From: Holophagales bacterium
Lineage (GTDB): Bacteria > Acidobacteriota > Thermoanaerobaculia > Multivoradales > Multivoraceae
NCBI GenBank assembly: GCA_009837085.1
Contig: VXUF01000088.1
Location: forward strand, 1-35,674
Length of the DNA stretch: 35,674 bases
Reading direction: 5' to 3'
Of the stretch, positions 1 through 8,021 are shown piece by piece. The notes beneath the pieces were generated by a model that saw only the letters and a program-made list of their open reading frames with translations, was not told where the DNA came from and ran no database searches. Position 1 is the first letter of the stretch. The number at the start of each line of letters is the position of its first letter. Position numbers and translations under genes: made by a program.

Positions 1-574
1 CTGCGTTCCCGGCGACATCGAGCGGGTACGGATCGACCTGATCAACTGGCCGGGCATCAAGACCTCGGGCTTCGACTTCCACCTGCACGGTCACATGGAC
101 GCGGGTCCGGGGGAGCTCTCCTTCGGCGTGGACAGCACCTACACGCAGAGCTACGAACTGAAGAAGCTCGAACTTGACGGCGTCGTCTACCGTGAGCAGA
201 AGGACGTCGTCGGCCTGCTGAACCGTGATACGCCGATCGCGCCGCCGCTGCCGGAGATGAAGACACGGGCCTCGCTCGGCTATCGCTGGGGCGACTACAG
301 TCTGATCGGTTGGGCCAACCACATTTCGTCCTACGAGGACAGCAACGTGGCCTGGACGCCGCCCGAACTGCTGCCGATCGACGAGTGGCTGACGTACGAT
401 CTGACGTTCCTGTGGCGCTTCCCGCGGCTCGGTTTCGATCTCGCCCTGTCGGCGATCAACCTGACCGACGAGGATCCGCCGCTGGTCTTCTTCGAGCAGT
501 CCTTCGACGCCCTGACCGCGAACCCGAAGGGCCGTCGCCTGAAGGCGGTCATGAGCTACCGCTTCGGCAACTAG
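1..574 (+). CDS. TonB-dependent receptor, C-terminal fragment (5' end outside window)
   Basis: The reading frame is open from base 2 and ends at a TAG at 572-574, giving about 190 residues of the end of a larger protein. The sequence shows alternating aromatic/polar beta-strand segments separated by charged loops (for example SLGYRWGDYSLIGWANH), then AINLTDEDPP and a final strand ending MSYRFGN. A terminal strand with an aromatic residue near the C terminus is typical of outer-membrane barrels, and the NLTD(E)xPP plus PKGRR pattern is common near the end of TonB-dependent receptors. The plug domain and TonB box would lie outside the window, so substrate cannot be inferred. It is followed after 57 nt by a co-directional group of exported proteins, which may share its substrate. 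Family assignment is fairly confident; it rests on the C-terminal barrel only. Confidence 0.75.
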   Translation, partial: CVPGDIERVRIDLINWPGIKTSGFDFHLHGHMDAGPGELSFGVDSTYTQSYELKKLELDGVVYREQKDVVGLLNRDTPIAPPLPEMKTRASLGYRWGDYSLIGWANHISSYEDSNVAWTPPELLPIDEWLTYDLTFLWRFPRLGFDLALSAINLTDEDPPLVFFEQSFDALTANPKGRRLKAVMSYRFGN

Positions 575-631
575 CGCGGGCAGTGTCGGTAGGATGGCGG
601 GGCAGAGGCCCCCGCAGGAGACCCGTCGACG

Positions 632-1219
632 ATGCCCAACACCCCGCTCGCGGTGGGCGCCCTGGTTATCGTTCTCCAGGGGTTGCCCGCGGCGGCACAG
701 GAGGTCGGCGACGCCGCGCGGGCCGAACCCTCGTCGAGCGAAACCGCCGAGCGCGTGCAAGCAGACGTCGACGAGACGTCGCTCCGCTGGCTCGGCATCG
801 CTCGGGTCCGGTACTCGATTCCTCTTGACTTCTCGGCAGGTGCCGGAGCCGTCCTGGCGCGGATGCCCGCCAGCTACGACTGCACCACGTTTTGCGAGTA
901 CCGCGGGTTTGTAGCGCAGATTGAACCAGGTTCCGCGGGAGGACAGCTCGGCGTCGGCTATGCGCGCGTGATCGCCACGCACAAGCCGCGTTCCGCCTTC
1001 CTGAACAACGTCTATGTGGGCTGGAGCGCCCGCGCCGTCCTGGTTCGCACTTGGGGAGACTCCGAACTCGATCCGGCGCGGCAGACGCTGGCCGGCTTCG
1101 AAGGGCAGTTCGCTCTGCCTCGCCTCTCGTTCAACCTGGGCGTCCTGCGGCGGATCAGCTCCGCGCACGAAGACGCCGACCGCTACGTCTACACGGCCGG
1201 TATCGGCTGGGGCTTCTGA
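632..1219 (+). CDS. Hypothetical exported protein, possible small outer-membrane barrel
   Basis: A 195-residue protein that I do not recognise. Residues 1-22 form a hydrophobic signal peptide with a likely cleavage after AAA-Q. The mature part has amphipathic stretches (YSIPLDFSAGAGAVLARM, QLGVGYARVIATHKP, VYVGWSARAVLV, LSFNLGVLRRIS) and ends in YTAGIGWGF; a C-terminal Phe after alternating residues is the usual outer-membrane barrel signature. Two cysteines sit close together (DCTTFCEY). The ATG at 632 has an AGGAG at 616-620, and a possible -10 element TAGGAT lies at 590-595, so it may have its own leadered promoter as well as readthrough from the receptor. Its stop codon overlaps the next start (TGATG at 1217-1221), implying translational coupling. 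Barrel topology is inference. Confidence 0.6.
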   Translation: MPNTPLAVGALVIVLQGLPAAAQEVGDAARAEPSSSETAERVQADVDETSLRWLGIARVRYSIPLDFSAGAGAVLARMPASYDCTTFCEYRGFVAQIEPGSAGGQLGVGYARVIATHKPRSAFLNNVYVGWSARAVLVRTWGDSELDPARQTLAGFEGQFALPRLSFNLGVLRRISSAHEDADRYVYTAGIGWGF

Positions 1220-2226
1220 TGCCGGGAGCGGCCCGAACTGCGTCCCGGCGTTTCGCACTGGCTGCCCTGGTCGCGGCATTGCTTCTCGCACTGGGTGGCG
1301 CCGGCGCCGCGCCGGGTCTCGAGACGGACCAGTTCTTCGCCTGGGGCCGCCACCTCGAGGACATGACCGAGGTGCTGAACGCCCGCGTCAACCTGGAACT
1401 CGAGCGCCTGGTTGCCGACCTGAATCGGGACGGCGGGGAGCGCCGGTGCCAGAAGGTACGGTTTCGCTTCTTCAAGCGTCACCGCATGCTGTTCTTCGAC
1501 GGCTTCGAGACCTGGTCGGTGAACTCACCCCTGGTCAGCCGGTCGCCCTTGGGGCCCGAGGAGATGCGGGAGTTCGAGCAGAAGTACATCTACGGCGGCA
1601 CGTCGCCTCTGTTCGACACCGGCCGGTGGATGCCGCCGAGTCCGACGGTGGAGGTCAACGGCATACGGCTTGGTACGGACAAGCTGACCCACTTCCTGGG
1701 AACCGCCTGGTACTACCACCGGTGGTACCGAAAGGCCCGCGCGCGGGGCGTGACTCCCGCCGAAGCGGAGGATCGGGCTGTACGTCGGGGTCTGCAGCAT
1801 GAGATCACGATCCTCGGCAGGGCCGTCTCGGGCGTTCTCTCCCTGGCCGACCTGGAGGCCAACTACGAGGGGATGTGGTTCTACGAGCACCTGTGCGCCG
1901 GCGACGACCCCCACGTCGTCTACGAAGAGGGGCTTTGGCGCCTCCGTAGACCGTTCGATCTGCGGGACTACGTGACGCCCGAGTGGGACGAGTCCTACCA
2001 GCCGAACATCTACGTGCGTCGGAAGTGGGAGAAGGTGAAGCCACGGATGCTGGGATACTGTCCGATGCTCGAACACCCGCAGGTCAGGGCGATGCGTCAG
2101 GAGTATGCGAAGAGGGACCTGGTCACGGAGACGGAGAAACTGATCGATGAGATGGTCACTGCTGGAAAACTGCCGGACCCCTCGGGGTACTCGATCGAGA
2201 GCGTGTGCGATGAAGCTGCGAACTGA
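1219..2226 (+). CDS. Hypothetical exported protein with a DKLTHF motif
   Basis: A 335-residue protein of unrecognised function. I chose the ATG at 1219 because it overlaps the preceding stop codon and is followed at once by a clear signal peptide (Arg-rich start, then an Ala/Leu core about residues 12-32); the frame stays open further upstream but lies inside the previous gene. Visible features are an N-terminal amphipathic helix (HLEDMTEVLNARVNLELERL), a GTDKLTHFLGTAWYYHRWY segment near residues 152-170 and an acidic/aromatic C-terminal half. The DKLxHF motif recalls small periplasmic or lipoprotein families of the YfiM/DUF2279 kind, but the resemblance is short and I would not name it on that basis. 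The last 17 bases overlap the start of the phosphatase gene, so the two are probably translated together. Confidence 0.6.
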   Translation: MPGAARTASRRFALAALVAALLLALGGAGAAPGLETDQFFAWGRHLEDMTEVLNARVNLELERLVADLNRDGGERRCQKVRFRFFKRHRMLFFDGFETWSVNSPLVSRSPLGPEEMREFEQKYIYGGTSPLFDTGRWMPPSPTVEVNGIRLGTDKLTHFLGTAWYYHRWYRKARARGVTPAEAEDRAVRRGLQHEITILGRAVSGVLSLADLEANYEGMWFYEHLCAGDDPHVVYEEGLWRLRRPFDLRDYVTPEWDESYQPNIYVRRKWEKVKPRMLGYCPMLEHPQVRAMRQEYAKRDLVTETEKLIDEMVTAGKLPDPSGYSIESVCDEAAN

Positions 2227-3283
2227 GGCTCTGTTCGCTGCCGCGCTGCTGGCTCTGGCCTGCGGCGCGCCGACCGCTGAACCGGCCCCGGAGACCGCCG
2301 CGGCGGCAGAACCGGCTCTGGAGCGGATCGGCCTGGGTTCCTGCCTGAGGCAGGACCTGCCGCAGCCGATCTTCGACGCGATCCTCGACGACGACTTTGA
2401 ACTCTTCGTGTTCCTCGGCGACAACGTCTACGGCGATGTCGAGTCCGACGACCTGCGCGAGCTGCGGGACGCCTACGCGATGCAGGCCGAAGCAGACGGC
2501 TTCAGCCGGCTGCGCCAGTCGGGAGTGCCGCTCGCCGCCACCTGGGACGATCATGACTATGGTCTGAACGACGCCGGCGCCGATTTCTTCGGCCGCGAAG
2601 AGGCGCAGCGGATCTTCGAGGACTTCTGGGACGTACCGCCGGATTCCGAGCGTGCCTCCCGCCCCGGGGTCTACGACGTCGTGACCTACGGCCCGCCGGG
2701 ACGGCGGATTCAGCTCATCCTGCTTGACACGCGGTACTTCCGCTCCCCGCTGCGGCAGACCGACGAGCGCGGGGCGCCGGGCAAGGAGCGCTACATGCCG
2801 GATCCTGATCCATCGAAGACGATGCTGGGCGAGGAACAGTGGGCGTGGCTTGGCGAGGTGCTCCAGGAGGAGGCGGATCTGCGCATCCTCGCGTCGTCGA
2901 TTCAGGTGATCGCCGATGGACACGGTTACGAAGCGTGGAAGCAGATGCCGGCCGAACGTGATCGGCTCTTCGCCCTCCTGCGCGAGACGGGCGCGAACGG
3001 CGTGGTGATCATCTCCGGCGACCGCCACCGCGGCGGCATCTACCGTCGCGACGACGCGCTCGGCTATCCGCTTCTGGAACTCACCGCGAGTTCCCTCAAC
3101 TCGGCGTTCGCCGGCGAGGAAGAGGCCGGGCCGTACCGGGTGGGTCCAACCTATCGGCCGGAGAACTACGGTGCGCTGTCCATCGACTGGACTTCCCGTT
3201 CGGTGACGCTGGAAGTCCGCGGCATGGACGGCGAGCCGGCCCTCGGAGAAACGCTCGGTCTGGACGACCTGCGAGCCGAGTGA
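2210..3283 (+). CDS. PhoD-like phosphatase/phosphodiesterase lipoprotein
   Basis: A 357-residue metallophosphoesterase of the PhoD (alkaline phosphatase D-like) group. The ATG at 2210 gives a short signal peptide ending in the lipobox LALAC (Cys18), so the enzyme is probably lipid-anchored on the periplasmic side. Family motifs are in order: GSC at 43-45, FVFLGDNVYGD at 67-76 (metal-binding Asp/Asn), TWDDHDYGLNDAG at 111-123, a DTRYFR segment near 173-178 and SGDRHRGG at 269-276 with a late histidine ligand. Characterised relatives are Ca/Fe-dependent phosphodiesterases or phosphomonoesterases acting on phospholipid, nucleotide or teichoic-acid phosphodiesters; the substrate here is unknown. 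It starts inside the preceding gene and its stop is 14 nt before the amidase start, so it belongs to one exported operon. Family call is secure, specificity is not. Confidence 0.88.
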   Translation: MKLRTEALFAAALLALACGAPTAEPAPETAAAAEPALERIGLGSCLRQDLPQPIFDAILDDDFELFVFLGDNVYGDVESDDLRELRDAYAMQAEADGFSRLRQSGVPLAATWDDHDYGLNDAGADFFGREEAQRIFEDFWDVPPDSERASRPGVYDVVTYGPPGRRIQLILLDTRYFRSPLRQTDERGAPGKERYMPDPDPSKTMLGEEQWAWLGEVLQEEADLRILASSIQVIADGHGYEAWKQMPAERDRLFALLRETGANGVVIISGDRHRGGIYRRDDALGYPLLELTASSLNSAFAGEEEAGPYRVGPTYRPENYGALSIDWTSRSVTLEVRGMDGEPALGETLGLDDLRAE

Positions 3284-3297
3284 GAGGAGACAGCAAG

Positions 3298-4842
3298 GTG
3301 ACGACACAGGAGCTCGAGCCCCAGGAGATCAACGGCGTTTCGCGGCGTCAGGTGATTCACGCCCTGTCCCTGGCCGGCGCCGCCGGCTTGCTCGCCGGTT
3401 GCAACGGCGATGCGACGACTGCCGCGGATAGCGCCGCCGATGTGGCCGCCGGGCCGATGCCCGACGACCTGTGGCGCGCCGGCGCCGGCGAACTCGCGGC
3501 GGCCATCCGCCGCGGCGAGGTCTCGAGCGTCGACGTGATCGAGTCGCACCTGGCCCGCGTGGAGGCGGTGAACGGCCACCTGAATGCCGTCGTGCGCGTG
3601 CTGGCCGACGAGGCTCGCGCCGCCGCTCAGGCCGCCGACGAGGCGGTGGCGGCGGGTGCCGAGCTTGGCCCGCTGCATGGTGTGCCGATCTCGGTGAAGG
3701 ACAACATCGCAGTCGCCGGCACCCCGACCACGAACGGCGTGCCGGCCTTCGCTGAACAGAACGCAGAAGAGGACGCGCTGATCGTGACCCGGCTCAAGGA
3801 GGCCGGGGCGATCGTCCTGACCCGGACCAACCTGCCCGATCTCGGCCTCAGGGTCCATACGGACAGCTACCTCTACGGCGTCACGCGCAACCCGTGGGCC
3901 GCGGACCGCAATGTCGGCGGTTCGAGCGGCGGCGAAGGTTCCGCCCTGGCCAGCGGGATGAGTTGCCTCGGGCTCGGCAACGACATCGGCGGTTCGCTCC
4001 GCATTCCGGCCCAGTGCAACGGCATCGCGTCACTCAAGCCGACGCTGGGGCGGATCGCGAGTCCGGTCGCCGGCGACCTGTCCGGCCAGTTGATGGCGGT
4101 GGACGGTCCGATGGCCCGGCGCGTGTCCGATCTCCGAACCGCCTACGAACTGATCGGGCGCTATCACAAGAGCGACCCCTGGTCCGTGCCCGTGCCGCTC
4201 GACCTGGAACGTCCGGCGGAGCCGGTCAAGGTCGCACTGGTGCCCGAGCCCAGCGGCGGCTCGACTCACCCGGACGTGGCGGCTGGCGTGCGCGCGGCGG
4301 GCGAGGCTCTCGCGGCCGCGGGCTACGCGGTCGAGGAGATCGAACCGCCGCTGGTGGCCGAAGCGCGCCGCGCATGGGAGGTCTTCCTCGGCTACGAGCT
4401 TCACCTGGCGCGACAGGCGCTCGAAGAGATCATGTCGCCGGACGCCTACGACTTCCTCATGCGGGGACTCGAGGTGTTCGACGCCGAATCGCCGACGGAG
4501 TACGTCGGGATGTTCGCCCAGCGTCACCGCGTCGCCACCGCCTGGCAGGAGTTCCAGGAGGACTACCCGATCACGCTGGCTCCGATCATGACCCAGCCGC
4601 CCTTCGTCATCGGCTACGACCTGCAGGAACCCGGCGACGTTCTGGACCAGATGCGCTTCGAGGTCGCGCTCAACCTGCTGGGTCTGCCCGCCGTCTGCGT
4701 GCCGACGGGCGTTGCCAACGGCCTGCCCCAGGTAGTCGAGGTGATCGGCGGCCGCTACCGCGAGGGTCTGTGCCTCGAGGCGGCCCAGGCGATCGAGGAC
4801 GCGCTCGGCATCGTCACGCCGATCGATCCTGTTGTGGCCTGA
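3298..4842 (+). CDS. Amidase-signature hydrolase, FAAH-like, with Tat/lipoprotein signal
   Basis: A 514-residue amidase-signature enzyme that hydrolyses amide (or ester) bonds. I prefer the GTG at 3298, which has GAGAGGAGA at 3282-3290 upstream; an in-frame GTG at 3280 overlaps the phosphatase stop and would add six residues. The N terminus reads SRRQVI followed by a hydrophobic stretch and LLAGC (Cys35), combining a twin-arginine signal with a lipobox, so a folded, lipid-anchored periplasmic enzyme is likely. The Ser-cisSer-Lys triad is intact: Lys134 in ISVKDN, Ser209 in GGSSGGEG and nucleophile Ser233 in NDIGGSLR. The GGSSGGEG form and the following LGLGNDIGGS closely resemble fatty-acid amide hydrolase as I remember it. 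It is the last gene of the exported unit and meets the lyase gene tail-to-tail with 15 nt between them. Confidence 0.9.
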   Translation: MTTQELEPQEINGVSRRQVIHALSLAGAAGLLAGCNGDATTAADSAADVAAGPMPDDLWRAGAGELAAAIRRGEVSSVDVIESHLARVEAVNGHLNAVVRVLADEARAAAQAADEAVAAGAELGPLHGVPISVKDNIAVAGTPTTNGVPAFAEQNAEEDALIVTRLKEAGAIVLTRTNLPDLGLRVHTDSYLYGVTRNPWAADRNVGGSSGGEGSALASGMSCLGLGNDIGGSLRIPAQCNGIASLKPTLGRIASPVAGDLSGQLMAVDGPMARRVSDLRTAYELIGRYHKSDPWSVPVPLDLERPAEPVKVALVPEPSGGSTHPDVAAGVRAAGEALAAAGYAVEEIEPPLVAEARRAWEVFLGYELHLARQALEEIMSPDAYDFLMRGLEVFDAESPTEYVGMFAQRHRVATAWQEFQEDYPITLAPIMTQPPFVIGYDLQEPGDVLDQMRFEVALNLLGLPAVCVPTGVANGLPQVVEVIGGRYREGLCLEAAQAIEDALGIVTPIDPVVA

Positions 4843-4857
4843 GCGCTCGCCGCCGAC

Positions 4858-5556
4858 TCAGTGGATCTCCGCCGCCTCGCCCCAGGCTGCCCTTAGCTTG
4901 TCGAAGTCGAAGTCCGGCTCCTTGGCGGCGTCGATGATGACCCGTTCGCGTCGGGCGATCAGATCGGCCGCCGCTTCGACCTGGTCGGCCACGTCAGCGG
5001 GTATGACCACGGCACCGTGCTGGTCGGCGTGGATCAGGTCGCCGTCCGAGACCGCCATGCCGGCGACGGTTACCGGGCCGCCGTAGTCGACCACGTGGAC
5101 GAAGGCATGTGACGGCCCGACCCGACCGGCGAGGAGCTGGAACCCCTCGGCGACGTCGTCGAGGTCGCGAATGCTGCCGTCCGTGATTACGCCGAGACAG
5201 CCCAGGCCGCGGTGGATGTTCGAGTTCACTTCGCCCCAGAAGGCGCCGTAGCCGCGGGCGCCGTCGTCGAGGTCCTGGATCACCGTGATCGTCGGACCGT
5301 CGCCGGAAGCCAGGTACTCGTAGTAGCCGACGGAGGCGCGGCGGGCTTCCTTGGGGTCCGCTGCGTTCGGGTGCTGGGCGCGGATACGGGCGGTTCGTGC
5401 GAAACCGACGATCGGCGGCAGGTCGGGCCGCGCGCACACCAGCGGGTCGACGGTGTAGCCGTAGCCGCGCCGCTTGGGCGCGACAACCTCCAGGGCGTTG
5501 CAGACGGTGGGCGTGTCGAGGGAACGGAGCGCGTCGAGAACGGCGGAAGAAGTCAT
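4858..5556 (-). CDS. RraA-like family protein (HMG/CHA aldolase-type lyase)
   Basis: A 232-residue protein of the RraA/4-hydroxy-4-methyl-2-oxoglutarate aldolase fold. The ATG at 5556 fits the usual family start (short helix, then LDTPTVCNAL); an upstream extension of the frame crosses the promoter region and has no family-like sequence. Key motifs are GFARTARI at 51-58, GAFWGEVNSNIHRGLGC at 104-120, TDGSIRD at 125-131 (the Arg-Asp pair binds oxoacid and metal in aldolase members) and HADQHGAVVIP at 176-186. Family members either cleave 4-carboxy-4-hydroxy-2-oxoadipate-type substrates to pyruvate or oxaloacetate, decarboxylate oxaloacetate, or (true RraA) bind RNase E. With RD retained, a lyase role is more likely. 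It is divergent from the DUF5671 gene and has a TANNNT hexamer 8 nt before its start. Confidence 0.82.
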   Translation of the reverse strand: MTSSAVLDALRSLDTPTVCNALEVVAPKRRGYGYTVDPLVCARPDLPPIVGFARTARIRAQHPNAADPKEARRASVGYYEYLASGDGPTITVIQDLDDGARGYGAFWGEVNSNIHRGLGCLGVITDGSIRDLDDVAEGFQLLAGRVGPSHAFVHVVDYGGPVTVAGMAVSDGDLIHADQHGAVVIPADVADQVEAAADLIARRERVIIDAAKEPDFDFDKLRAAWGEAAEIH

Positions 5557-5564
5557 GGGCGCGC

Positions 5565-5570
5565 AGTCTA
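5565..5570 (-). promoter_or_regulatory. Candidate leaderless -10 element (TAGACT) of the RraA-like gene
   Basis: On the minus strand TAGACT lies 8 nt before the ATG at 5556. No Shine-Dalgarno sequence is visible between them, so a transcript starting about 7 nt after the hexamer would begin at or beside the start codon. No good -35 is seen. The same arrangement recurs at seven other genes here. Confidence 0.45.
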
Positions 5571-5581
5571 GCTTGCAACGC

Positions 5582-5588
5582 TGTTGAC
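5582..5588. promoter_or_regulatory. Isolated TGTTGAC half-site
   Basis: An exact copy of the left arm of the inverted repeat at 5610-5626, in the same orientation and 28 bp upstream. There is no matching right arm beside it. It overlaps TTGACG (5584-5589), a possible -35 for the rightward gene. It may be an auxiliary binding half-site for the same regulator. Confidence 0.35.
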
Positions 5589-5609
5589 GCGGTGGAGGAT
5601 CACGTGTAA

Positions 5610-5626
5610 TGTTGACATCGTCAACA
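5610..5626. promoter_or_regulatory. Perfect inverted repeat TGTTGAC-ATC-GTCAACA, probable operator
   Basis: Two 7-bp arms (5610-5616 and 5620-5626) are perfect inverted complements around a 3-bp spacer. The site lies between the divergent RraA-like and DUF5671 genes, just downstream of a possible -10 (TGTAAT, 5605-5610) and 16 nt before the DUF5671 start codon. A repressor bound here would cover the transcription start. The dimension (about 17 bp, odd spacer) suits a dimeric helix-turn-helix regulator such as GntR, LacI or MarR families; no regulator gene is present in the window to decide. Confidence 0.55.
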
Positions 5627-5642
5627 ACGCGGAGGAGAAACC

Positions 5643-6734
5643 GTGAACGAGGAACTGAGCCGGTTCGTACGAGAAGCACTGTCGCGCGGCGCGAGCCGCG
5701 AGGAGATCCGGGAGGCGCTCGCCGATGCGAGTTGGCGACAGGCCGACATCGACAAGGCCCTCAGCGCCTGGGTGGACCGGGAGTTCGTGGCGCCGATCCC
5801 GCAGCCGCGGCCGTACCTGGGTGCCCGGGAGGCCTTTCTCTACCTGGTGCTCTTCGCGGCGTTGTACACGGCGGCGATCAGCTTCGGCAACGTGACGTTC
5901 GTGCTGATCAACCGGGCCTTCGCCGATGTGGCGTTCACTCTGCCGGCCGCGGCGTCTGCCGAGATGTTGCGGTGGGGGCTCGCCTATCTCGTCATTTCCT
6001 TCCCGGCGTTCCTGCTGATTCAACGAATGGTGAGACGCACGCTACGCGACGATCCGGACCTGCGCTCGTCGCGGATCAGGAAGTGGCTCACCTATCTGAC
6101 GCTGTTCGTCGCGGCGGGTGTGCTGGCCGGCGACCTGATCGCACTCGTGTTCTTCGGTCTGGGCGGTGAGCTGGCTATCCGTTTTCTCCTGAAGGTCGGG
6201 GTCGTGGCGGCGATTGCCGGCAGCGTGTTCGGCTACTACTTCTGGGACCTGCGCCAGGATGACGCGGAGGCGGCCGAAGCCGGTCAGGCGCCGAAGCTGC
6301 CGACTGTCTTCGCCGGCATGGCTGCGGTCGCCGTTCTCCTGGCGGTCGTCCTGGGACTGGCTGCCGTCGGTTCGCCCGGGAAGGCGCGTGAGCGCGGGCT
6401 GGACGTTGCCCGCGTGGGGAATCTGCGGGACCTCGTCCGGGGCGTCGACATCTACTGGGAACGGAATGGTTCCCTGCCCGCGGGCCTGGAGTCCCTCAGC
6501 GGCGAGCGGGACATCAACATCGTGTCGATCGTCGATCCGGAAACCCGGGAGCCCTACACCTTCAGGGCGACGGGCGACAAGGCGTACGAACTCTGCGCGA
6601 CGTTCAGCCTCGATGCGCCCACCGATCAGGCGTCGCTACGGATGTATCCCTACCGGGAGCGGTTCTGGAGGCACCCCGCTGGCTACCACTGCTTCGACCT
6701 CGAAGCGATCGAGCCCGACGCGCGGCGCTGGTGA
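5643..6734 (+). CDS. DUF5671-domain membrane protein
   Basis: A 363-residue integral membrane protein. The GTG at 5643 is set by GGAGGAG at 5631-5637. Residues 1-45 form an amphipathic helical region (SRGASREEIREALADASW, then a second helix), which I recall preceding the DUF5671 membrane domain in many relatives. About five transmembrane segments follow, roughly residues 65-90, 105-125, 150-175, 180-198 and 215-240, with a RKWLTYLTLFVAAGVLAGDL segment characteristic of DUF5671. A soluble domain of about 115 residues ends the protein (VGNLRDLVRGVDIYWERNG, then LCATFSLDA with Cys). Biochemical role is unknown. It follows the inverted repeat at 5610-5626 and is therefore the most likely regulated target. 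Its stop codon is separated by one base from the stop of the convergent flavoprotein gene. Confidence 0.75.
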   Translation: MNEELSRFVREALSRGASREEIREALADASWRQADIDKALSAWVDREFVAPIPQPRPYLGAREAFLYLVLFAALYTAAISFGNVTFVLINRAFADVAFTLPAAASAEMLRWGLAYLVISFPAFLLIQRMVRRTLRDDPDLRSSRIRKWLTYLTLFVAAGVLAGDLIALVFFGLGGELAIRFLLKVGVVAAIAGSVFGYYFWDLRQDDAEAAEAGQAPKLPTVFAGMAAVAVLLAVVLGLAAVGSPGKARERGLDVARVGNLRDLVRGVDIYWERNGSLPAGLESLSGERDINIVSIVDPETREPYTFRATGDKAYELCATFSLDAPTDQASLRMYPYRERFWRHPAGYHCFDLEAIEPDARRW

Positions 6735-6735
6735 G

Positions 6736-7902
6736 TCAGACGGCGACCTGGACCTGAACCCGCTCTGAGAGCCGCGCGCCCAGGAGGTGCGAGGCATCCG
6801 CCACCATCTCGTGGAGGATCTCGCTGGCCGGGCGTGCCTTTTGCAGCATGCCGGAGGCCTGGCCGGCGGCGTTCATCAGCAGGTCGTCCCGTCCGGCGGT
6901 GCGGATGGAGTGGAGCAGGTCGCGGGTGAGCACGCCCTGGAGCCCCATCGGCAGTGCCCGGATGCCGCTGGCCTCCCAGGCCTGGATCAGCGGATTCGTG
7001 ATGTTGCGCATCGTCTTGCCGCTGTAGAGACGGGTGACCACCGTGTCCTCGGTGGCGGCCTCCAGGATGCGCTGCTTTTGCAGCTCTGGCTGATTCGCCT
7101 CGTTCGAAACGAGGAAGGCGGTGCCGCACCAGGCGCCGATTGCGCCCGCCGCGATGACCGCCGCCAGGCCGCGGCCGTCGGCGACGCCGCCCGCGGCGAC
7201 GACCGGAGTCGGTGCAACCGCGTCCATGACCTGGGGCAGGAGCGCCAGGGTGCCGATCTTGCCGGTGTGACCGCCGGCTTCCGTGCCCTGGGCGACGACG
7301 ATGTCGGCGCCGCCCTCAGCGACGCGGCGCGCGGCGCGGGCGTTGCCGACGAGGGAGACGATCTTGATCCCGGCGTCCTTGAGCGCTCTCGAAAAGGGCG
7401 CCGGGGAGCCGAGGCCGGAGGCGAACACCGGTATCTTCTCTTCCAGCAGGACTTCCATCTGGGCGCCGGCGTAGCTCTGGCCCTCGGGCACCGGCCAACT
7501 CGGCGCCGGGGGTGGCGCATCGATCCACTCGATACCCAGGTTCTCGGCCATCTTCCTGAGCGCGTCGCGCGTTTCCGCCGGCACCAGGTCGCGGGTCGGC
7601 ACCGTCGCCGAGGTCGGTCCGCTACCGGCCTTCTCGAGGAAGTTCGACGCCAGCAGCAGGTCGACTCCGAACGGCTTGTCCGTCTTCGCGCGCACCTTGT
7701 TGATCTCGGCCCGCAGGTCCTCGGGGCTGTAGGCAACGCCTCCGATCACGCCCAGGCCACCGGCCTCGGAAACAGCGGCCACCAGGTCGGCCCTGGCGAC
7801 GGGTTCCGCGCCGCCCGCCACCGGGCCCATGCCGGCGGAGAACACGGGGTACTCGATCCCGAGCATGTCGCAGAGTTCGGTGCGCAGGAAGGGACGGGAC
7901 AT
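6736..7902 (-). CDS. NAD(P)H-dependent flavin oxidoreductase / nitronate monooxygenase family
   Basis: A 388-residue FMN enzyme with the TIM-barrel fold of the 2-nitropropane dioxygenase family. The ATG at 7902 has GAGAGGAG about 6 nt upstream. Recognisable motifs are YPVFSAGMGPVAGG near the N terminus (FMN-binding), GGLGVIGG, VAQGTEAGGHTG (the conserved His of the active site in nitronate monooxygenases) and VAAGGVADGRG plus GAWCGTAFL (phosphate-binding end of the barrel). Family members oxidise alkyl nitronates, act as NADH:quinone reductases or reduce enoyl groups, and many in acyl-CoA-rich contexts are misnamed, so the exact reaction is open. The 119 nt upstream (7903-8021) contain no further gene that I can support. 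It is convergent with the DUF5671 gene. Confidence 0.85.
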   Translation of the reverse strand: MSRPFLRTELCDMLGIEYPVFSAGMGPVAGGAEPVARADLVAAVSEAGGLGVIGGVAYSPEDLRAEINKVRAKTDKPFGVDLLLASNFLEKAGSGPTSATVPTRDLVPAETRDALRKMAENLGIEWIDAPPPAPSWPVPEGQSYAGAQMEVLLEEKIPVFASGLGSPAPFSRALKDAGIKIVSLVGNARAARRVAEGGADIVVAQGTEAGGHTGKIGTLALLPQVMDAVAPTPVVAAGGVADGRGLAAVIAAGAIGAWCGTAFLVSNEANQPELQKQRILEAATEDTVVTRLYSGKTMRNITNPLIQAWEASGIRALPMGLQGVLTRDLLHSIRTAGRDDLLMNAAGQASGMLQKARPASEILHEMVADASHLLGARLSERVQVQVAV

Positions 7903-8021
7903 GGCGGCTCCTCTCGATTCCGGGACCGGTGGCGCCAAAGGGCGCGAGGTCCGCTGCGGTGCGTATCGGTCGACAATGGGTTCGTTGTTCGGCCCGCGAG
8001 TATACGCGTCTGGCGTGCGCC

